Source: Bacillota bacterium (GTDB taxonomy: Bacteria; Bacillota; Clostridia; Christensenellales; Aristaeellaceae). Taken from it: a stretch of 24,987 nt of DNA. The translations under genes and the position numbers were made by a program. The DNA is taken from assembly GCA_023398575.1 (NCBI GenBank), contig JAEWSC010000085.1:1-24987 (forward strand). Direction: 5' to 3'. Under the pieces are notes generated by a model. That model saw only the letters and a program-made list of their open reading frames with translations, was not told the origin of the DNA and did not search any database. Each line of letters opens with the position of its first letter. Position 1 is the first letter of the stretch. Positions 14,845 to 23,288 of this stretch are shown one piece after another.

Positions 14845-14882
14845 TGTATATGAGTTGGCAATAATAATAAGGAGGAGTTACT

Positions 14883-16004
14883 ATGTCCAGCGTATCTCTC
14901 AGCCACATCTACAAAACCTATGCCGGTGGTGTGACGGCTGTAAGTGACTTTTGTCTTGATATCGAGGACAAGGAATTCATCGTGCTGGTCGGCCCCTCCG
15001 GTTGCGGCAAATCCACCACTTTGCGCATGGTGGCCGGCTTGGAAGAAATCAGCGATGGACAGTTGTATATCGGAGAAAAATTGGTGAACGATGTCGCTCC
15101 TAAGGATCGCGATATTGCCATGGTGTTCCAGAACTATGCTCTGTATCCCCACATGACGGTTTATGATAATATGGCTTTCGGCCTGAAGCTGCGCAAGACC
15201 CCCAAGGATGAGATCAAGCGCCGCGTCGAAGAAGCTGCCCGTATCTTGGATATCAGCCATCTTTTGAACCGTAAGCCCAAGGCACTGTCTGGTGGTCAGC
15301 GTCAGCGCGTTGCCCTCGGCCGCGCCATCGTCCGCGAGCCCAAGGTATTCTTGATGGACGAACCTCTCTCCAACTTGGATGCCAAGCTCCGTGTTGCCAT
15401 GCGTACGGAAATCACCAAGCTGCATCAGCGTCTGCAGACTACCTTCATCTACGTTACTCACGATCAGACGGAAGCTATGACCATGGGTACCCGTATCGTT
15501 GTTATGAAGGATGGTTTCATTCAGCAGGTAGACAGCCCGCAAAACCTGTATGACTATCCCGTGAATCTGTTTGTTGCAGGCTTTATCGGCAGCCCGCAGA
15601 TGAACTTCTTCAATGCCAAGCTGGTAAAGGAAGGCAAAGAAGTATACGCCGTCTTTGGCAACAACAAGATTCTTGTGCCCGCCGGTAAGGTTGCCAAGCT
15701 GGCTGATGAAAGCTACATCGGCAAGGATGTTGTCTTGGGCATCCGTCCCGAGAACATCCATGATGAAGAAGTATTCATCAACAGCCTGCCTGATGCGGTT
15801 ATTGATGTAAGCGTAGAAGTCACCGAGCTCATGGGTGCTGAGACCTACCTGTACCTGAAAGCCAATGGCAAGGACGATAACATCATTGCTCGCGTTGATC
15901 CCCGCACCACCAGCCGCGCCGGCAATCAGATTAAGGTTGCCTTCGATACCAATCACCTCCACTTCTTCGATAAGGACACCGAAGCCAGCATTCTCACCAG
16001 ATAA
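14883..16004 (+). CDS. msmX: Sugar ABC transporter ATP-binding protein, MsmX/UgpC type
   Basis: The 373-aa protein has the CUT1-family ATPase architecture. Walker A is GPSGCGKST (37-45), the Q-loop is FQNYALYPHMTV, the ABC signature LSGGQRQR is near 135, Walker B LMDEPLSNLDA near 157, and the H-loop THDQTEAM near 192. A C-terminal OB-fold regulatory (TOBE) domain follows from ~240. In Bacillota, MsmX-like ATPases are shared by several sugar importers whose operons lack an ATPase. Here it stands alone, with its own promoter and terminator, and the sugar-binding protein/permease cluster from 23395 has no ATPase in view. It has a strong AAGGAGG site and codon choice biased toward C- and G-ending codons, a sign of high expression; this bias also leaves a long empty frame on the other strand. 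Confidence 0.95.
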   Translation: MSSVSLSHIYKTYAGGVTAVSDFCLDIEDKEFIVLVGPSGCGKSTTLRMVAGLEEISDGQLYIGEKLVNDVAPKDRDIAMVFQNYALYPHMTVYDNMAFGLKLRKTPKDEIKRRVEEAARILDISHLLNRKPKALSGGQRQRVALGRAIVREPKVFLMDEPLSNLDAKLRVAMRTEITKLHQRLQTTFIYVTHDQTEAMTMGTRIVVMKDGFIQQVDSPQNLYDYPVNLFVAGFIGSPQMNFFNAKLVKEGKEVYAVFGNNKILVPAGKVAKLADESYIGKDVVLGIRPENIHDEEVFINSLPDAVIDVSVEVTELMGAETYLYLKANGKDDNIIARVDPRTTSRAGNQIKVAFDTNHLHFFDKDTEASILTR

Positions 16005-16019
16005 TTGAAATGCTCTTTG

Positions 16020-16051
16020 GCAGCGTACAGAAATTCTGTACGCTGCTTTTT
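16020..16051 (+). terminator. Intrinsic terminator after msmX
   Basis: A perfect 11-bp stem (GCAGCGTACAG, 16020-16030, with 16036-16046) around a 5-nt loop is followed by TTTTTG, 16 bp after the msmX stop. Confidence 0.92.
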
Positions 16052-16351
16052 GTATTAATGGAGGATGCTTGGCAATGAACGTGGCAGCGTATGTATGTGC
16101 TATTCTTGGTTGAGAAAGGGGAGAGCGGATGTATTCTTTTCTGTGCTATGGAAATATCATTTCATCTTTGGGCATAATGTTTATGCTAATGATCCTTCCA
16201 TGCTCACAAGGAAAGAGTAAAGGAGGGTGAGCTGAGCAGAATATGGAGATACGCTACAGATAGCCTATTACGGAACATGAAAAAAACGTAGAAACAACGC
16301 CAAACCGCATTATTTTTATGAGAAATTCACAAATATTGCAGGTTTTCGGGC

Positions 16352-16380
16352 TTTTCAGATCAGTATCGGTGTGATAAAAT
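16352..16380 (+). promoter_or_regulatory. Candidate promoter of the CdaR-like regulator
   Basis: TTTTCA (16352-16357), a 17-bp spacer and TAAAAT (16375-16380) lie 45 bp before the GTG start. Both hexamers are imperfect but the spacing is ideal. Confidence 0.4.
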
Positions 16381-16424
16381 AAAAGTTGTTATATATGCCA
16401 GATGATGGTGAAAGGAGCAATTTC

Positions 16425-17492
16425 GTGTTGTTTGAAAAACGTTTAGTATTTAGGGTGGGCCAGGTCTTTTCCCGCTTGAGCGCACCTGTTCTTCTTTTGG
16501 ATGGCCATGGTGATGCGATTTATCCGGAGGAGGCGTCTTCGCATTTACTGCCAGATGACCTGATGACAGGCCAGACGCGCCCTGCCAATGGTTACCTGTA
16601 CCGGAGTGTGGAGGGACAGCCTTCTGTTGTGATGGCATGCCGGGAAAATGCATCTGGCGCTTATGATGTACTGCTGCTTGCCGAAGCTATGCTTCAGTCG
16701 CTTTTGCAATCCGGAGTTTCCGTTGCTGATGAAAGCGATGTATACCGTAGAGCGCTTCGGGAGGAAATCAGCGGCTCAGAATTGGAAGCGTTGGCCCATG
16801 AGCATCAGATTCCCATGGAAATGGACCGCTGCGTAATGCTGTTTCATATTGTGCAAACCGGTTCATCCAGCGCGCTTAGCCTTTTGCAGGAGATTATTCC
16901 CCAGGCGGAAGGTGACGTACTGGTAGAAATCGACCGGCACATGGTAGCTTTATTGAAGGATATGTCATCTGTGGAGGATGTGGAGGATCTGAAGCAGTTT
17001 GCCGAGGCCGCCCAGGAAACACTGATGAGCGAAACAGCCAAGCAGACGACGGTTGGCATTGGTGAACCACGGCATAACCTGTCTTCTCTGGGGGAAAGCT
17101 ACCGCGAGGCGAGGCGATCCATTGAAGTAGGTCGCATATTCCAGGCGGATAGCAGTATACACGTATTCCGTCAATTGATGCTGGAGCGTTTTTTGACCGA
17201 GCTGCCCAGGGATATCAGCGCTTACTATCACAGCCTGCTCTTTAACCGCAAAACAGCCAGGCTGTTTAATGACGAAATGCTTTACACCATCGAAATGTTC
17301 TTTAAGAAGGACTTGAATTTGTCGGATACAGCACGACAGTTGTACATACACCGCAATACGCTTGTATACAGGCTGGATAAAGTGCAGCGGCAGATCGGGC
17401 TTGATCTTCGTAAATTTGATGACGCCGTTACCTTTAAGATTTTGCTGGAGCTGAAAAAATGCGGCAGCGAAAAGCCGCAGCAGATTCACTGA
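16425..17492 (+). CDS. CdaR/PucR-family transcriptional regulator
   Basis: The C-terminal ~60 residues form the PucR-type helix-turn-helix (HTH_30): FFKKDLNLSDTARQLYIHRNTLVYRLDKVQRQIGLDLRKFDDA. The HRNTL.YRL core is diagnostic. The middle region (about 150-250) fits the GGDEF-like domain of CdaR proteins (TVGIGEPRHNLSSLGESYREARRSIEVG), and the N-terminal ~100 residues are a likely sensor without a recognised fold. CdaR regulators often respond to organic acids or sugars. I chose GTG at 16425 (355 aa) because AAGGAG sits 7 bp upstream; an in-frame TTG at 16386 and ATG at 16395 lie before that site. It is 85 bp upstream of the S41 protease. The ligand is unknown. Confidence 0.88.
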   Translation: MLFEKRLVFRVGQVFSRLSAPVLLLDGHGDAIYPEEASSHLLPDDLMTGQTRPANGYLYRSVEGQPSVVMACRENASGAYDVLLLAEAMLQSLLQSGVSVADESDVYRRALREEISGSELEALAHEHQIPMEMDRCVMLFHIVQTGSSSALSLLQEIIPQAEGDVLVEIDRHMVALLKDMSSVEDVEDLKQFAEAAQETLMSETAKQTTVGIGEPRHNLSSLGESYREARRSIEVGRIFQADSSIHVFRQLMLERFLTELPRDISAYYHSLLFNRKTARLFNDEMLYTIEMFFKKDLNLSDTARQLYIHRNTLVYRLDKVQRQIGLDLRKFDDAVTFKILLELKKCGSEKPQQIH

Positions 17493-17549
17493 CAAGCTGA
17501 ACAGTAATAGGGTCTTGATCCTTCCTCAATGAGAAAAGTGCATGATTCT

Positions 17550-17561
17550 TGATCATGATCA
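17550..17561. promoter_or_regulatory. 12-bp palindrome immediately upstream of the S41 protease gene
   Basis: TGATCATGATCA is a perfect palindrome ending 3 bp before the GGAAAGG ribosome binding site of the protease. It could be an operator for the neighbouring regulator; there is no second copy nearby to support this. Confidence 0.25.
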
Positions 17562-17577
17562 TTTGGAAAGGCGCTTT

Positions 17578-18807
17578 ATGAGAAAGTTGCGCATGCTGAC
17601 CGCGGGAGCGCTGGTTCTGGTTATGCTAACCGGGTGTTCGTTTTTTGCAGGCAGTCAAGCTCAAATGGAGGCGGCCCCCAATGTTACGGGGGACACCGTC
17701 ACCGTTTCAAAAGAGGAATATGACCGCCTTCAAAAATACAAGGAACTGGATGAGCTTTTGCAAGTTGTGCAAGAGTATTATTACCAAGAGCCTGACGTCG
17801 ATAAGCTCGTGGAAAACGCAGAACGCGGCTTACTGTTTGGTTTGGAAGACCCCTACTCTTTTTATTACAGCCCGGAAGAATATTCCAAGCTGTGGGAAGA
17901 GGATGAGGGCAAGTATGCCGGCATCGGCATACAGATTTCTGCTAACTTCGATACGCTTGTGTGTACTGTCAGCCGCGTCTTCAAAGGCAGCCCCGCGCAA
18001 TCGGTTGGCCTGCACAAAGGCGATGTCTTAAAACAGGTCAATGATCTGGCAGTGGATGCCTATAACCTACAGGACGCAGTAGACATCATGCGTGGCGCGG
18101 TGGGCGAAACTGTAGAAGTGGCAGTACGCCGTGGTACGGAGAATCTGACCTTCACCGTACCCAGGGCAGAAATCCATGTAAACCGCGTAGAATCGGTAAT
18201 GCTGGATGCGAATATTGGCGTTGTCAGCTTGTTCGAGTTTGCTGGTGATTGCCGCACTGCCTTTACGGAAGCTGTCGACCGTTTGGTCAATGATGGTGCG
18301 AAGGGTTTGATTATTGATTTGCGTGACAACCCCGGCGGCTGGGTGGATGATGCGGTGGCCATAGCAGATATTTTCCTGCCCGATGTCACTGTCTATTATA
18401 CCGAGAACCGTAAAGGTGAGCGGGAATACGCTGCCGCCAAGGCCGGCCAGCTTGGCCTGCCGCTGGTGGTGTTGATGAACGAAAACTCCGCCTCTGCCTC
18501 AGAAGTACTGGCTGGCGCGCTACAGGACCATGGTGTTGCCTCCGTTGTCGGCGTTACCTCCTACGGTAAGGGCATCATCCAGTATGTGCTCCCCGTAGGC
18601 AGCAAGGGCGCAGGCATGCAGCTGACGGTCGCCCAGTACTTTACACCCAACGGCAACAAGGTACACAAGGTGGGCATTACGCCAAATGTGGAGGTCAAGC
18701 TGCCGGAAGGTGACAATGGCATGTATGAAATCGGGGATTTGAATGATCTCCAGCTTGCAAAGGCCGTAGAGACTCTTAAGGAGAAAATGGCCCCGGCAGG
18801 CAATTAA
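17578..18807 (+). CDS. Lipoprotein S41-family (C-terminal processing) protease
   Basis: The 409-aa protein starts with a lipoprotein signal peptide (MRKLRMLTAGALVLVMLTGC, lipobox LTGC), so it is tethered outside the membrane. After a helical segment comes a PDZ domain (about 105-190; GIGIQISANF through SPAQSVGLHKGDVLKQVND) and the S41 domain. The catalytic residues fit the Ser-Lys-Gln arrangement of CtpB: S306 in NENSASASE, K331 and Q335 in YGKGIIQ, with the same 25- and 4-residue spacings. CtpA/CtpB proteases trim or signal by cutting extracytoplasmic protein C-termini, for example in sporulation or envelope maturation. I chose the ATG at 17578, 6 bp after GGAAAGG, because it gives a clean signal peptide; an in-frame ATG at 17542 would add 12 polar residues. 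Confidence 0.94.
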   Translation: MRKLRMLTAGALVLVMLTGCSFFAGSQAQMEAAPNVTGDTVTVSKEEYDRLQKYKELDELLQVVQEYYYQEPDVDKLVENAERGLLFGLEDPYSFYYSPEEYSKLWEEDEGKYAGIGIQISANFDTLVCTVSRVFKGSPAQSVGLHKGDVLKQVNDLAVDAYNLQDAVDIMRGAVGETVEVAVRRGTENLTFTVPRAEIHVNRVESVMLDANIGVVSLFEFAGDCRTAFTEAVDRLVNDGAKGLIIDLRDNPGGWVDDAVAIADIFLPDVTVYYTENRKGEREYAAAKAGQLGLPLVVLMNENSASASEVLAGALQDHGVASVVGVTSYGKGIIQYVLPVGSKGAGMQLTVAQYFTPNGNKVHKVGITPNVEVKLPEGDNGMYEIGDLNDLQLAKAVETLKEKMAPAGN

Positions 18808-18988
18808 CAGGTGCAGTCAGGCAAACCCTAGCGGTGTACGTGCGGGGGAGTAGGCTGAGAATAAATACTCCTGGTTGAAGGCTGAGGTTCGCCAAGGCCC
18901 AAGAAGGAAGGGGGATGTATATGCATAACATTTTGGACAGCCGGTAATATATCCGGTTGTCCTTTTTTGGATCATGAGGAGGAGTATT
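18808..18988 (+). promoter_or_regulatory. Structured leader or 3' region, possible riboswitch of unknown class
   Basis: The gap between the protease and the TM1266-family gene is GC- and purine-rich with no gene. It contains a stem GGAGTA/TACTCC (18847-18852 with 18866-18871) whose loop includes GGCTGAGA, followed by GGTT/GCC-rich segments and then a terminator hairpin 20 bp before the next ribosome binding site. This arrangement suits either the tail of the protease transcript or an attenuating leader. GGCTGAGA is also found in TPP riboswitches, but the rest of that consensus is missing. Confidence 0.35.
18935..18968 (+). terminator. Intrinsic terminator between the protease and TM1266-family genes
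   Basis: GGACAGCCGG (18935-18944) pairs with CCGGTTGTCC (18953-18962) with one G·U pair and an 8-nt loop, followed by TTTTTTGG. Confidence 0.88.
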
Positions 18989-19270
18989 ATGTCAGAGCTG
19001 CGTTTAGGCTTTGTAGGGCTTGTGGTGGAGGACAGGGAGCAGACTGCCCGAATCAACCAGATCCTAAGTGACTTTGGCGATATCATCAGAGGGCGCATAG
19101 GCGTGCCGGACAAGGAAACTGGCATAGGCGTCATTGGCTTGATCGTGGAAGGCAGCAATGACCGTGTCGGAGCCATGACGGGCAGGCTAGGCAACATTAA
19201 GGGCGTGCAGGTAAAAAGCGCGCTGACAGCGGCGAAAAGCACAAAAAAGACAATTGATGGAGGAGAATAA
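18989..19270 (+). CDS. TM1266-family small protein (putative iron-only hydrogenase system regulator)
   Basis: The 93-aa protein has the ferredoxin-like fold pattern of the TM1266 family: a β-strand (RLGFVGLVVED), a helix (REQTARINQILSDFG), then DIIRGRIGVPDKETGIGVIGLIVEGSNDRVGAMTGRLGNIKGVQVKSAL. The R.GVPDKETGIGVI core is the family hallmark. Members are ACT/NikR-like small-molecule or metal-binding domains without a DNA-binding part, named after their link to [FeFe]-hydrogenase maturation genes. No hydrogenase gene is in this window. The start at 18989 has GAGGAGG just upstream; an in-frame ATG at 18974 overlaps that site. It lies 2 bp from the ECF S-component gene. Confidence 0.85.
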   Translation: MSELRLGFVGLVVEDREQTARINQILSDFGDIIRGRIGVPDKETGIGVIGLIVEGSNDRVGAMTGRLGNIKGVQVKSALTAAKSTKKTIDGGE

Positions 19271-19272
19271 AC

Positions 19273-19824
19273 ATGCAAAGCAAACTTACAAAACAAATGG
19301 TGATGACAGCGGCCATCCTGGCGCTGACGCTTGTCTTTCAAAATCTTCGGCTTCTGCCTATCGATGCCAATGTATCAGCCTATTTGATTGGTTCTTTGGT
19401 CAATCTTTGCCTGATTCTTTCGGTGGGACTGGTGGGACTTTGGTCTGGTTTAACGATTTCAGTGGCGGCTCCATTGGTGGCCTTATTGCAGGGATATGCT
19501 AAATTGCAGCTTTTACCCTATATCATCGGCGGCAATATTGTACTTGTGTTGTTGTATAGCCTTATTGCGGTGTCTGATTGGCGCAAATCAGGTGAGATGC
19601 GCATACTCCCCTGGGGCATTGCAGGTGTTTTAGCCGCCGGCGTGAAATTTGCTGTGATCGCTGTGGGAACGGCCTTGATGATCTCCACTCAAAAAGGCGC
19701 GCCGTTTTCCGTCACTTTGTCAGTCGGTGCGGCCCAGCAGGTGCAGCAGATTGTAACTGCCCTCATTGCTTTGGTAATGGCCTATCCAGTGCTTCCGCGT
19801 GTAAAAATTGCAGCGAAGCTGTAA
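19273..19824 (+). CDS. ECF transporter S-component-like membrane protein
   Basis: The 183-aa protein has about six hydrophobic segments and the N-terminal pattern of ECF substrate-binding components (KLTKQMVMTAAILALTLVFQNLRLLP, then N..A..IGSLVNLCLIL). ECF S-components bind a vitamin, precursor or metal and pair with a shared energising module (EcfA/A'/T), which is not present here. The PLVALLQGYAKLQLLPYIIGGNIVLVLLY region resembles S-components with an aromatic-rich loop, but the substrate cannot be read. It directly follows the TM1266-family gene (2 bp) behind GGAGGAG, and a terminator lies 87 bp after it. Confidence 0.8.
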   Translation: MQSKLTKQMVMTAAILALTLVFQNLRLLPIDANVSAYLIGSLVNLCLILSVGLVGLWSGLTISVAAPLVALLQGYAKLQLLPYIIGGNIVLVLLYSLIAVSDWRKSGEMRILPWGIAGVLAAGVKFAVIAVGTALMISTQKGAPFSVTLSVGAAQQVQQIVTALIALVMAYPVLPRVKIAAKL

Positions 19825-19910
19825 GTTAAGACGCTGCAGCGTTTTCATGCGCGATTGTATGCAATCTGTTGCAGCAAACCATAGTTTAACCTTTCCATAT
19901 GGTATTATTT

Positions 19911-19939
19911 GCGCCTCGGGAATACCGGGGTGCATTTTT
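19911..19939 (+). terminator. Intrinsic terminator after the ECF S-component gene
   Basis: A 9-bp stem with two wobbles, GCGCCTCGG (19911-19919) with CCGGGGTGC (19925-19933), has a GAATA loop and is followed by ATTTTTG. A weaker AAGACGC/GCGTTTT hairpin at 19828-19845 comes first. Confidence 0.75.
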
Positions 19940-19954
19940 GTGTCATGCTGTACG

Positions 19955-19983
19955 TTGCACACGCTTTATGAATCTGTTATGAT
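19955..19983 (+). promoter_or_regulatory. Predicted sigma-A promoter of the YesM/YesN sensor operon
   Basis: TTGCAC (19955-19960), a 17-bp spacer and TATGAT (19978-19983) lie directly after the preceding terminator and 42 bp before the kinase start. Confidence 0.7.
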
Positions 19984-20025
19984 GCCAACAGGGATTTGAA
20001 AGAGTGGAATAGAGGCGGTGCGAAA

Positions 20026-21708
20026 GTGAAGCTATCACTTCGAAAAAAGATCATGCTCAGTTATACATTGCTGGTATTCATCAGCATTTCCATCAGTTCT
20101 GTGATATTTTTGTATTCTAGGGATTATGTCACCAACCGTTCCATGCAAGACATCGCACTGGAATCCATCCAGGCAGATAACCGCACGTTTGATACAACAC
20201 GCCAGTACATACACAGTTTGTCCATGTCCATTATTGCCAATCAGTTGGTACAAAGCGCTTTGACAGAGTTCAACTGGGAATCGGACCGTATCGCACAGCG
20301 TTATGTGATGGAAGCTGTCAGTATGGACCCCATTGTCTCGTCAGCTTATATATTGCGCCCGGATGGCACCCGATATTATTCGGATAAAAACACACTCAAG
20401 CCATTTTCTTATTCAGATGTTCTGAAATCACCTGTGTATGAAACCATTGCTGCGCGAAATGGAGGTTATGTTGTAACGCGAAATGCGGGCGGAATCATCA
20501 ATGACGGCATTCAATACTTTTCATTCATGCGGGTAATCAACAGCTTGAAAACGCTGCGGCCTATTGGGTTGCTATGCATTAATGTGGAGTTTGAAAAAAT
20601 ATTCAATCCCAGAAGGGAGCCGATTCAAATTCTCGATGAGGCTGCGGGCACACTGGTGCTTTGGAATAACGAAGAGGGAATCATCGATCCCCAAAGCGTA
20701 ACATCCCTGTTTCAAGGCGGGGATACGTTTTCAGTCATACAGCGCAGCCGCAGCAAAAACTACGTATTGGTAGGGTTGAAAAACCGTGAGCTTTCCATGA
20801 CATTTGTGCGTTGCATTCCGGTATACGATGCTCCGCTTCCCTTGAGCATGTATACGACAATCATCGCGCTTACACTTTTGCTAAACGGCGTATTATTTAT
20901 CTTTGGTTCCTTCTGGATATCCAAGTACATTTCCAGCCCTGTGAAAACCTTGATTGAGGCTATTGAAGGCGTGTATAAAGGCAATTTCAACCATGTTACA
21001 ACCATTAAAACGCGGGATGAAATCGGCAGGTTTCAGGATGTGTACAATACGACCATCGATAAAATTCAGCAGCTGATTGCTGATGTAATCGAGGAGCAGA
21101 AAGCGCTTCGGCGTGCTGAATTGGAAATCACCATCGCGCAGATCAATCCTCATTTCCTGTATAATACGCTCAATACGATCAATTCCTTGGCGGTGATGGG
21201 AAAAACGGAAAAGGTGTCACAGACAATAAAGGCACTGGGCGATTTTTATAAAAGCAGCCTGAGCAACGGGGATGAGCTGATTTCGCTGGAAAGAGAATTG
21301 GAATCTATACAATCATACAACTATATACAGCAGCTCCGCTATGAAGGCCTGTACCGCGTAGAGTATGATGTGAAGCAGGAGGCGTTGAATGTAAAGGTAC
21401 CCAAGATGATTTTGCAGCCTTTGGTGGAAAACGCTATCTATCATGGTATCCGCCTCAGCGTTGAGGGGGATGGGCTGATATTGATCAAGGCCTGGTTGGA
21501 GGATAGTGATTTGCGAATTGATGTAAGCGACAATGGTATCGGCATGTCGGAGGAACGCTTAAGTGAGGTTCGCAAGGGAAAGAGCATAGGCCTTGGCGCA
21601 ACCATGAGGCGCGTTGCTATCGCATGCGGGGAGGGTAGCGAATTTTTCATCAGCAGCGTGCTAGGGGAAGGTACTACCATATCTATTCGAATGACCAGGG
21701 GGCTATAA
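20026..21708 (+). CDS. YesM/LytS-type sensor histidine kinase
   Basis: The ~560-aa kinase has a transmembrane helix at ~9-30 (IMLSYTLLVFISISISSVIFLY), a long extracellular dCache-like sensor region to ~270, a second helix (LPLSMYTTIIALTLLLNGVLFIFGSFWISKYI) and a HAMP-like linker. The phosphoacceptor is H376 in AQINPHFLYNTLN, the hallmark of the LytS/YesM (His_kinase) family. ATP-binding motifs follow: QPLVENAIYHG near 464, DNGIGM and GLGATMRRV. YesM kinases sense extracellular sugars or oligosaccharides and activate the partner YesN-like regulator. I use GTG at 20026 (MKLSLRKK); an in-frame TTG at 19996 would add 10 residues. It is 1 bp from the regulator gene, and the sugar-binding protein follows. 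Confidence 0.93.
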   Translation: MKLSLRKKIMLSYTLLVFISISISSVIFLYSRDYVTNRSMQDIALESIQADNRTFDTTRQYIHSLSMSIIANQLVQSALTEFNWESDRIAQRYVMEAVSMDPIVSSAYILRPDGTRYYSDKNTLKPFSYSDVLKSPVYETIAARNGGYVVTRNAGGIINDGIQYFSFMRVINSLKTLRPIGLLCINVEFEKIFNPRREPIQILDEAAGTLVLWNNEEGIIDPQSVTSLFQGGDTFSVIQRSRSKNYVLVGLKNRELSMTFVRCIPVYDAPLPLSMYTTIIALTLLLNGVLFIFGSFWISKYISSPVKTLIEAIEGVYKGNFNHVTTIKTRDEIGRFQDVYNTTIDKIQQLIADVIEEQKALRRAELEITIAQINPHFLYNTLNTINSLAVMGKTEKVSQTIKALGDFYKSSLSNGDELISLERELESIQSYNYIQQLRYEGLYRVEYDVKQEALNVKVPKMILQPLVENAIYHGIRLSVEGDGLILIKAWLEDSDLRIDVSDNGIGMSEERLSEVRKGKSIGLGATMRRVAIACGEGSEFFISSVLGEGTTISIRMTRGL

Positions 21709-21709
21709 A

Positions 21710-23275
21710 ATGTTAAAACTTAAGGTAATGATTGTCGAAGATGAATCGCTGGAGAGAATGCTGCTGCGGCGTTACTTGGAAATGGAACCCGGTCTATATG
21801 AAGTGGTGAAGGAGGCTGCCTTCGCCCTGGAAGCCTTGGAGTACCTGGATGAGCACAAGGTAGATATCGTCATTACGGATATCAATATGCCTGTTATGGA
21901 CGGCTTGGAAATGGCAAGCCGTATATTGAAGCTGGATGCCAGTATTCAAGTGATTGTTATTACGGGTTACAACGATTTTGATCATGCCCAGCGCGCAATT
22001 AAGGTTGGTGTTGTGGATTATATTGTGAAGCCTGTTGACGCGAAGGAGTTTTCGCTTGTTCTTTCCAACGTGCGAGAAAAGATATTCAGCCGTCAGGGCG
22101 GCGATATTGAGCAAACGGAAATAGAACAGCAGATTGCGCAAAGCATACCCGCACTTCGGGACAGGTTCTTGTACGATCTGATGACAAAGCGGATGAAGCC
22201 GGAGTTTATCACAGACAAGGTCTCCTTCTTTAAAATGGACATGTCAAAAGCGTGTTATCAGGTAGCGGTGATTATGTTGATCCCCAATGACTTGGATGGC
22301 AAGCAGAAGCTATTTGCGTTGTATTCAGCAGGAAATATTGCCAGGGAAATGTTTGAGGCGTGCTATGCCTTTATCGGTGACGAAAATCAGATGGTGCTAA
22401 TCAGCAACCAGACGGAGGAGCAGCCGGACGATTTTGAGATGCTAAAGCACGTTTTGGATGGGACGCTGAGCGTTCCGGTAACGGTGGGCGTTGGCACTAT
22501 TATAAAAGACCTGCATGATATACATCGTTCTTATGTGCAAGCAGTGCGCGCAGCACAATGCCATACCTTTCTTGGTGCACAGCAGGTGATCTTTTATCAG
22601 GAACTTGGAATGGTGGAGGATGACTCATCCCAAGATGAGGCCATGCAACTGGACGCCGCTGAGCTGGAGGAGATGGGTTTCTTTTTGCGCTATGGTGTGA
22701 GCACAAGTGTACGCGAGTGGATCGAACAGCATTTTGCAGATAACGTAACAGGAATAGATGATATCCGCCTTCGGGCAGTTCAGGTGGCGTCCAGCCTGCA
22801 TACGATGCGTTTGGAATCATTTTCAAGCGTAAAAGATAGAATTGCCCAACTGCTTGACTTAAAGACGGTATCAGAGATACGGGAGCTTTTGCTACAGTTT
22901 ATGGGGGAAGCCTCCAATACGATGGAGGGTATCCGCACAAGCACGGTATCCAGGCAAATTCAAAGTATAGTCGATTATGTGCAGGAGCATCTATCTGATT
23001 CATCTTTATCCTTGCACGAAACAGCCAGACTGTTTTATTTTAACGCGTCGTATTTAAGCCGAGCTTTCAAGCAATACACGGGTATGTCCTTTCGGGAATA
23101 TGTGAACAAGCTGCGCATCGAATCGGCTCGCAAATATCTGGATGACCCTTGTGTGAAAGCGTATGAAGTTGGTGTACGCGTAGGTATAGATGATCCCAAC
23201 TATTTCTCTACCTTATTCAAAAAGTATACAGGTATGACCATCAAACAATACCGGGCCGGGCAGGAACATGGATAA
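21710..23275 (+). CDS. YesN-type response regulator, AraC-family output
   Basis: The 521-aa protein has an N-terminal receiver domain: acidic pocket E10/D11/E12, phosphoacceptor D57 in VITDINMPVMDG, and K107 in VDYIVKPVD. A long middle region (about 130-410) resembles the uncharacterised linker of YesN proteins, with an apparent GGDEF-like remnant (TVGVGTIIKDLHDIHRSYVQAVRAA). The C-terminal ~100 residues form two AraC helix-turn-helix units (SLHETARLFYFNASYLSRAFKQYTGMSFREYV and EVGVRVGIDDPNYFSTLFKKYTGM). It starts 1 bp after the kinase stop, so the pair is probably translationally coupled. The likely target is the sugar-importer operon directly downstream. Confidence 0.93.
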   Translation: MLKLKVMIVEDESLERMLLRRYLEMEPGLYEVVKEAAFALEALEYLDEHKVDIVITDINMPVMDGLEMASRILKLDASIQVIVITGYNDFDHAQRAIKVGVVDYIVKPVDAKEFSLVLSNVREKIFSRQGGDIEQTEIEQQIAQSIPALRDRFLYDLMTKRMKPEFITDKVSFFKMDMSKACYQVAVIMLIPNDLDGKQKLFALYSAGNIAREMFEACYAFIGDENQMVLISNQTEEQPDDFEMLKHVLDGTLSVPVTVGVGTIIKDLHDIHRSYVQAVRAAQCHTFLGAQQVIFYQELGMVEDDSSQDEAMQLDAAELEEMGFFLRYGVSTSVREWIEQHFADNVTGIDDIRLRAVQVASSLHTMRLESFSSVKDRIAQLLDLKTVSEIRELLLQFMGEASNTMEGIRTSTVSRQIQSIVDYVQEHLSDSSLSLHETARLFYFNASYLSRAFKQYTGMSFREYVNKLRIESARKYLDDPCVKAYEVGVRVGIDDPNYFSTLFKKYTGMTIKQYRAGQEHG

Positions 23276-23288
23276 AAAGGTTGAAAGA

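Larger units (their letters stand above)
14354..14882. other. Intergenic region before msmX: terminator, AT-rich stretch, promoter
   Basis: After the permease terminator (14377-14410), about 350 bp (14411-14760) are markedly AT-rich and contain no gene I would support. A 122-codon frame from 14399 is hydrophobic but begins with TTG inside the terminator and has no ribosome binding site. The last 90 bp hold the msmX promoter and a leader hairpin. Confidence 0.7.
16005..16424. other. Intergenic region between msmX and the CdaR-like gene
   Basis: It starts with the msmX terminator (16020-16051). The only open frame is about 51 codons from the ATG at 16065, preceded by GGAG at only 1-2 bp; it shows no recognisable features and I do not call it. 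The last ~70 bp hold a candidate promoter (16352-16380) and an AAAGGAG site for the next gene. Nothing else stands out. Confidence 0.6.

Noticed and set aside
14781..15962. 393-codon open frame on the minus strand opposite msmX
   Set aside because: It is a shadow created by strong codon bias in msmX; the sense frame has every ABC ATPase motif and the antisense one has no ribosome binding site or recognisable domain.
16065..16220. 51-codon frame in the gap before the CdaR-like gene
   Set aside because: The ribosome binding site is too close, the composition is unremarkable and nothing suggests conservation.
18846..18900. TPP riboswitch suggested by GGCTGAGA
   Set aside because: The second conserved half of the TPP aptamer is absent and the surrounding pairing does not fit.
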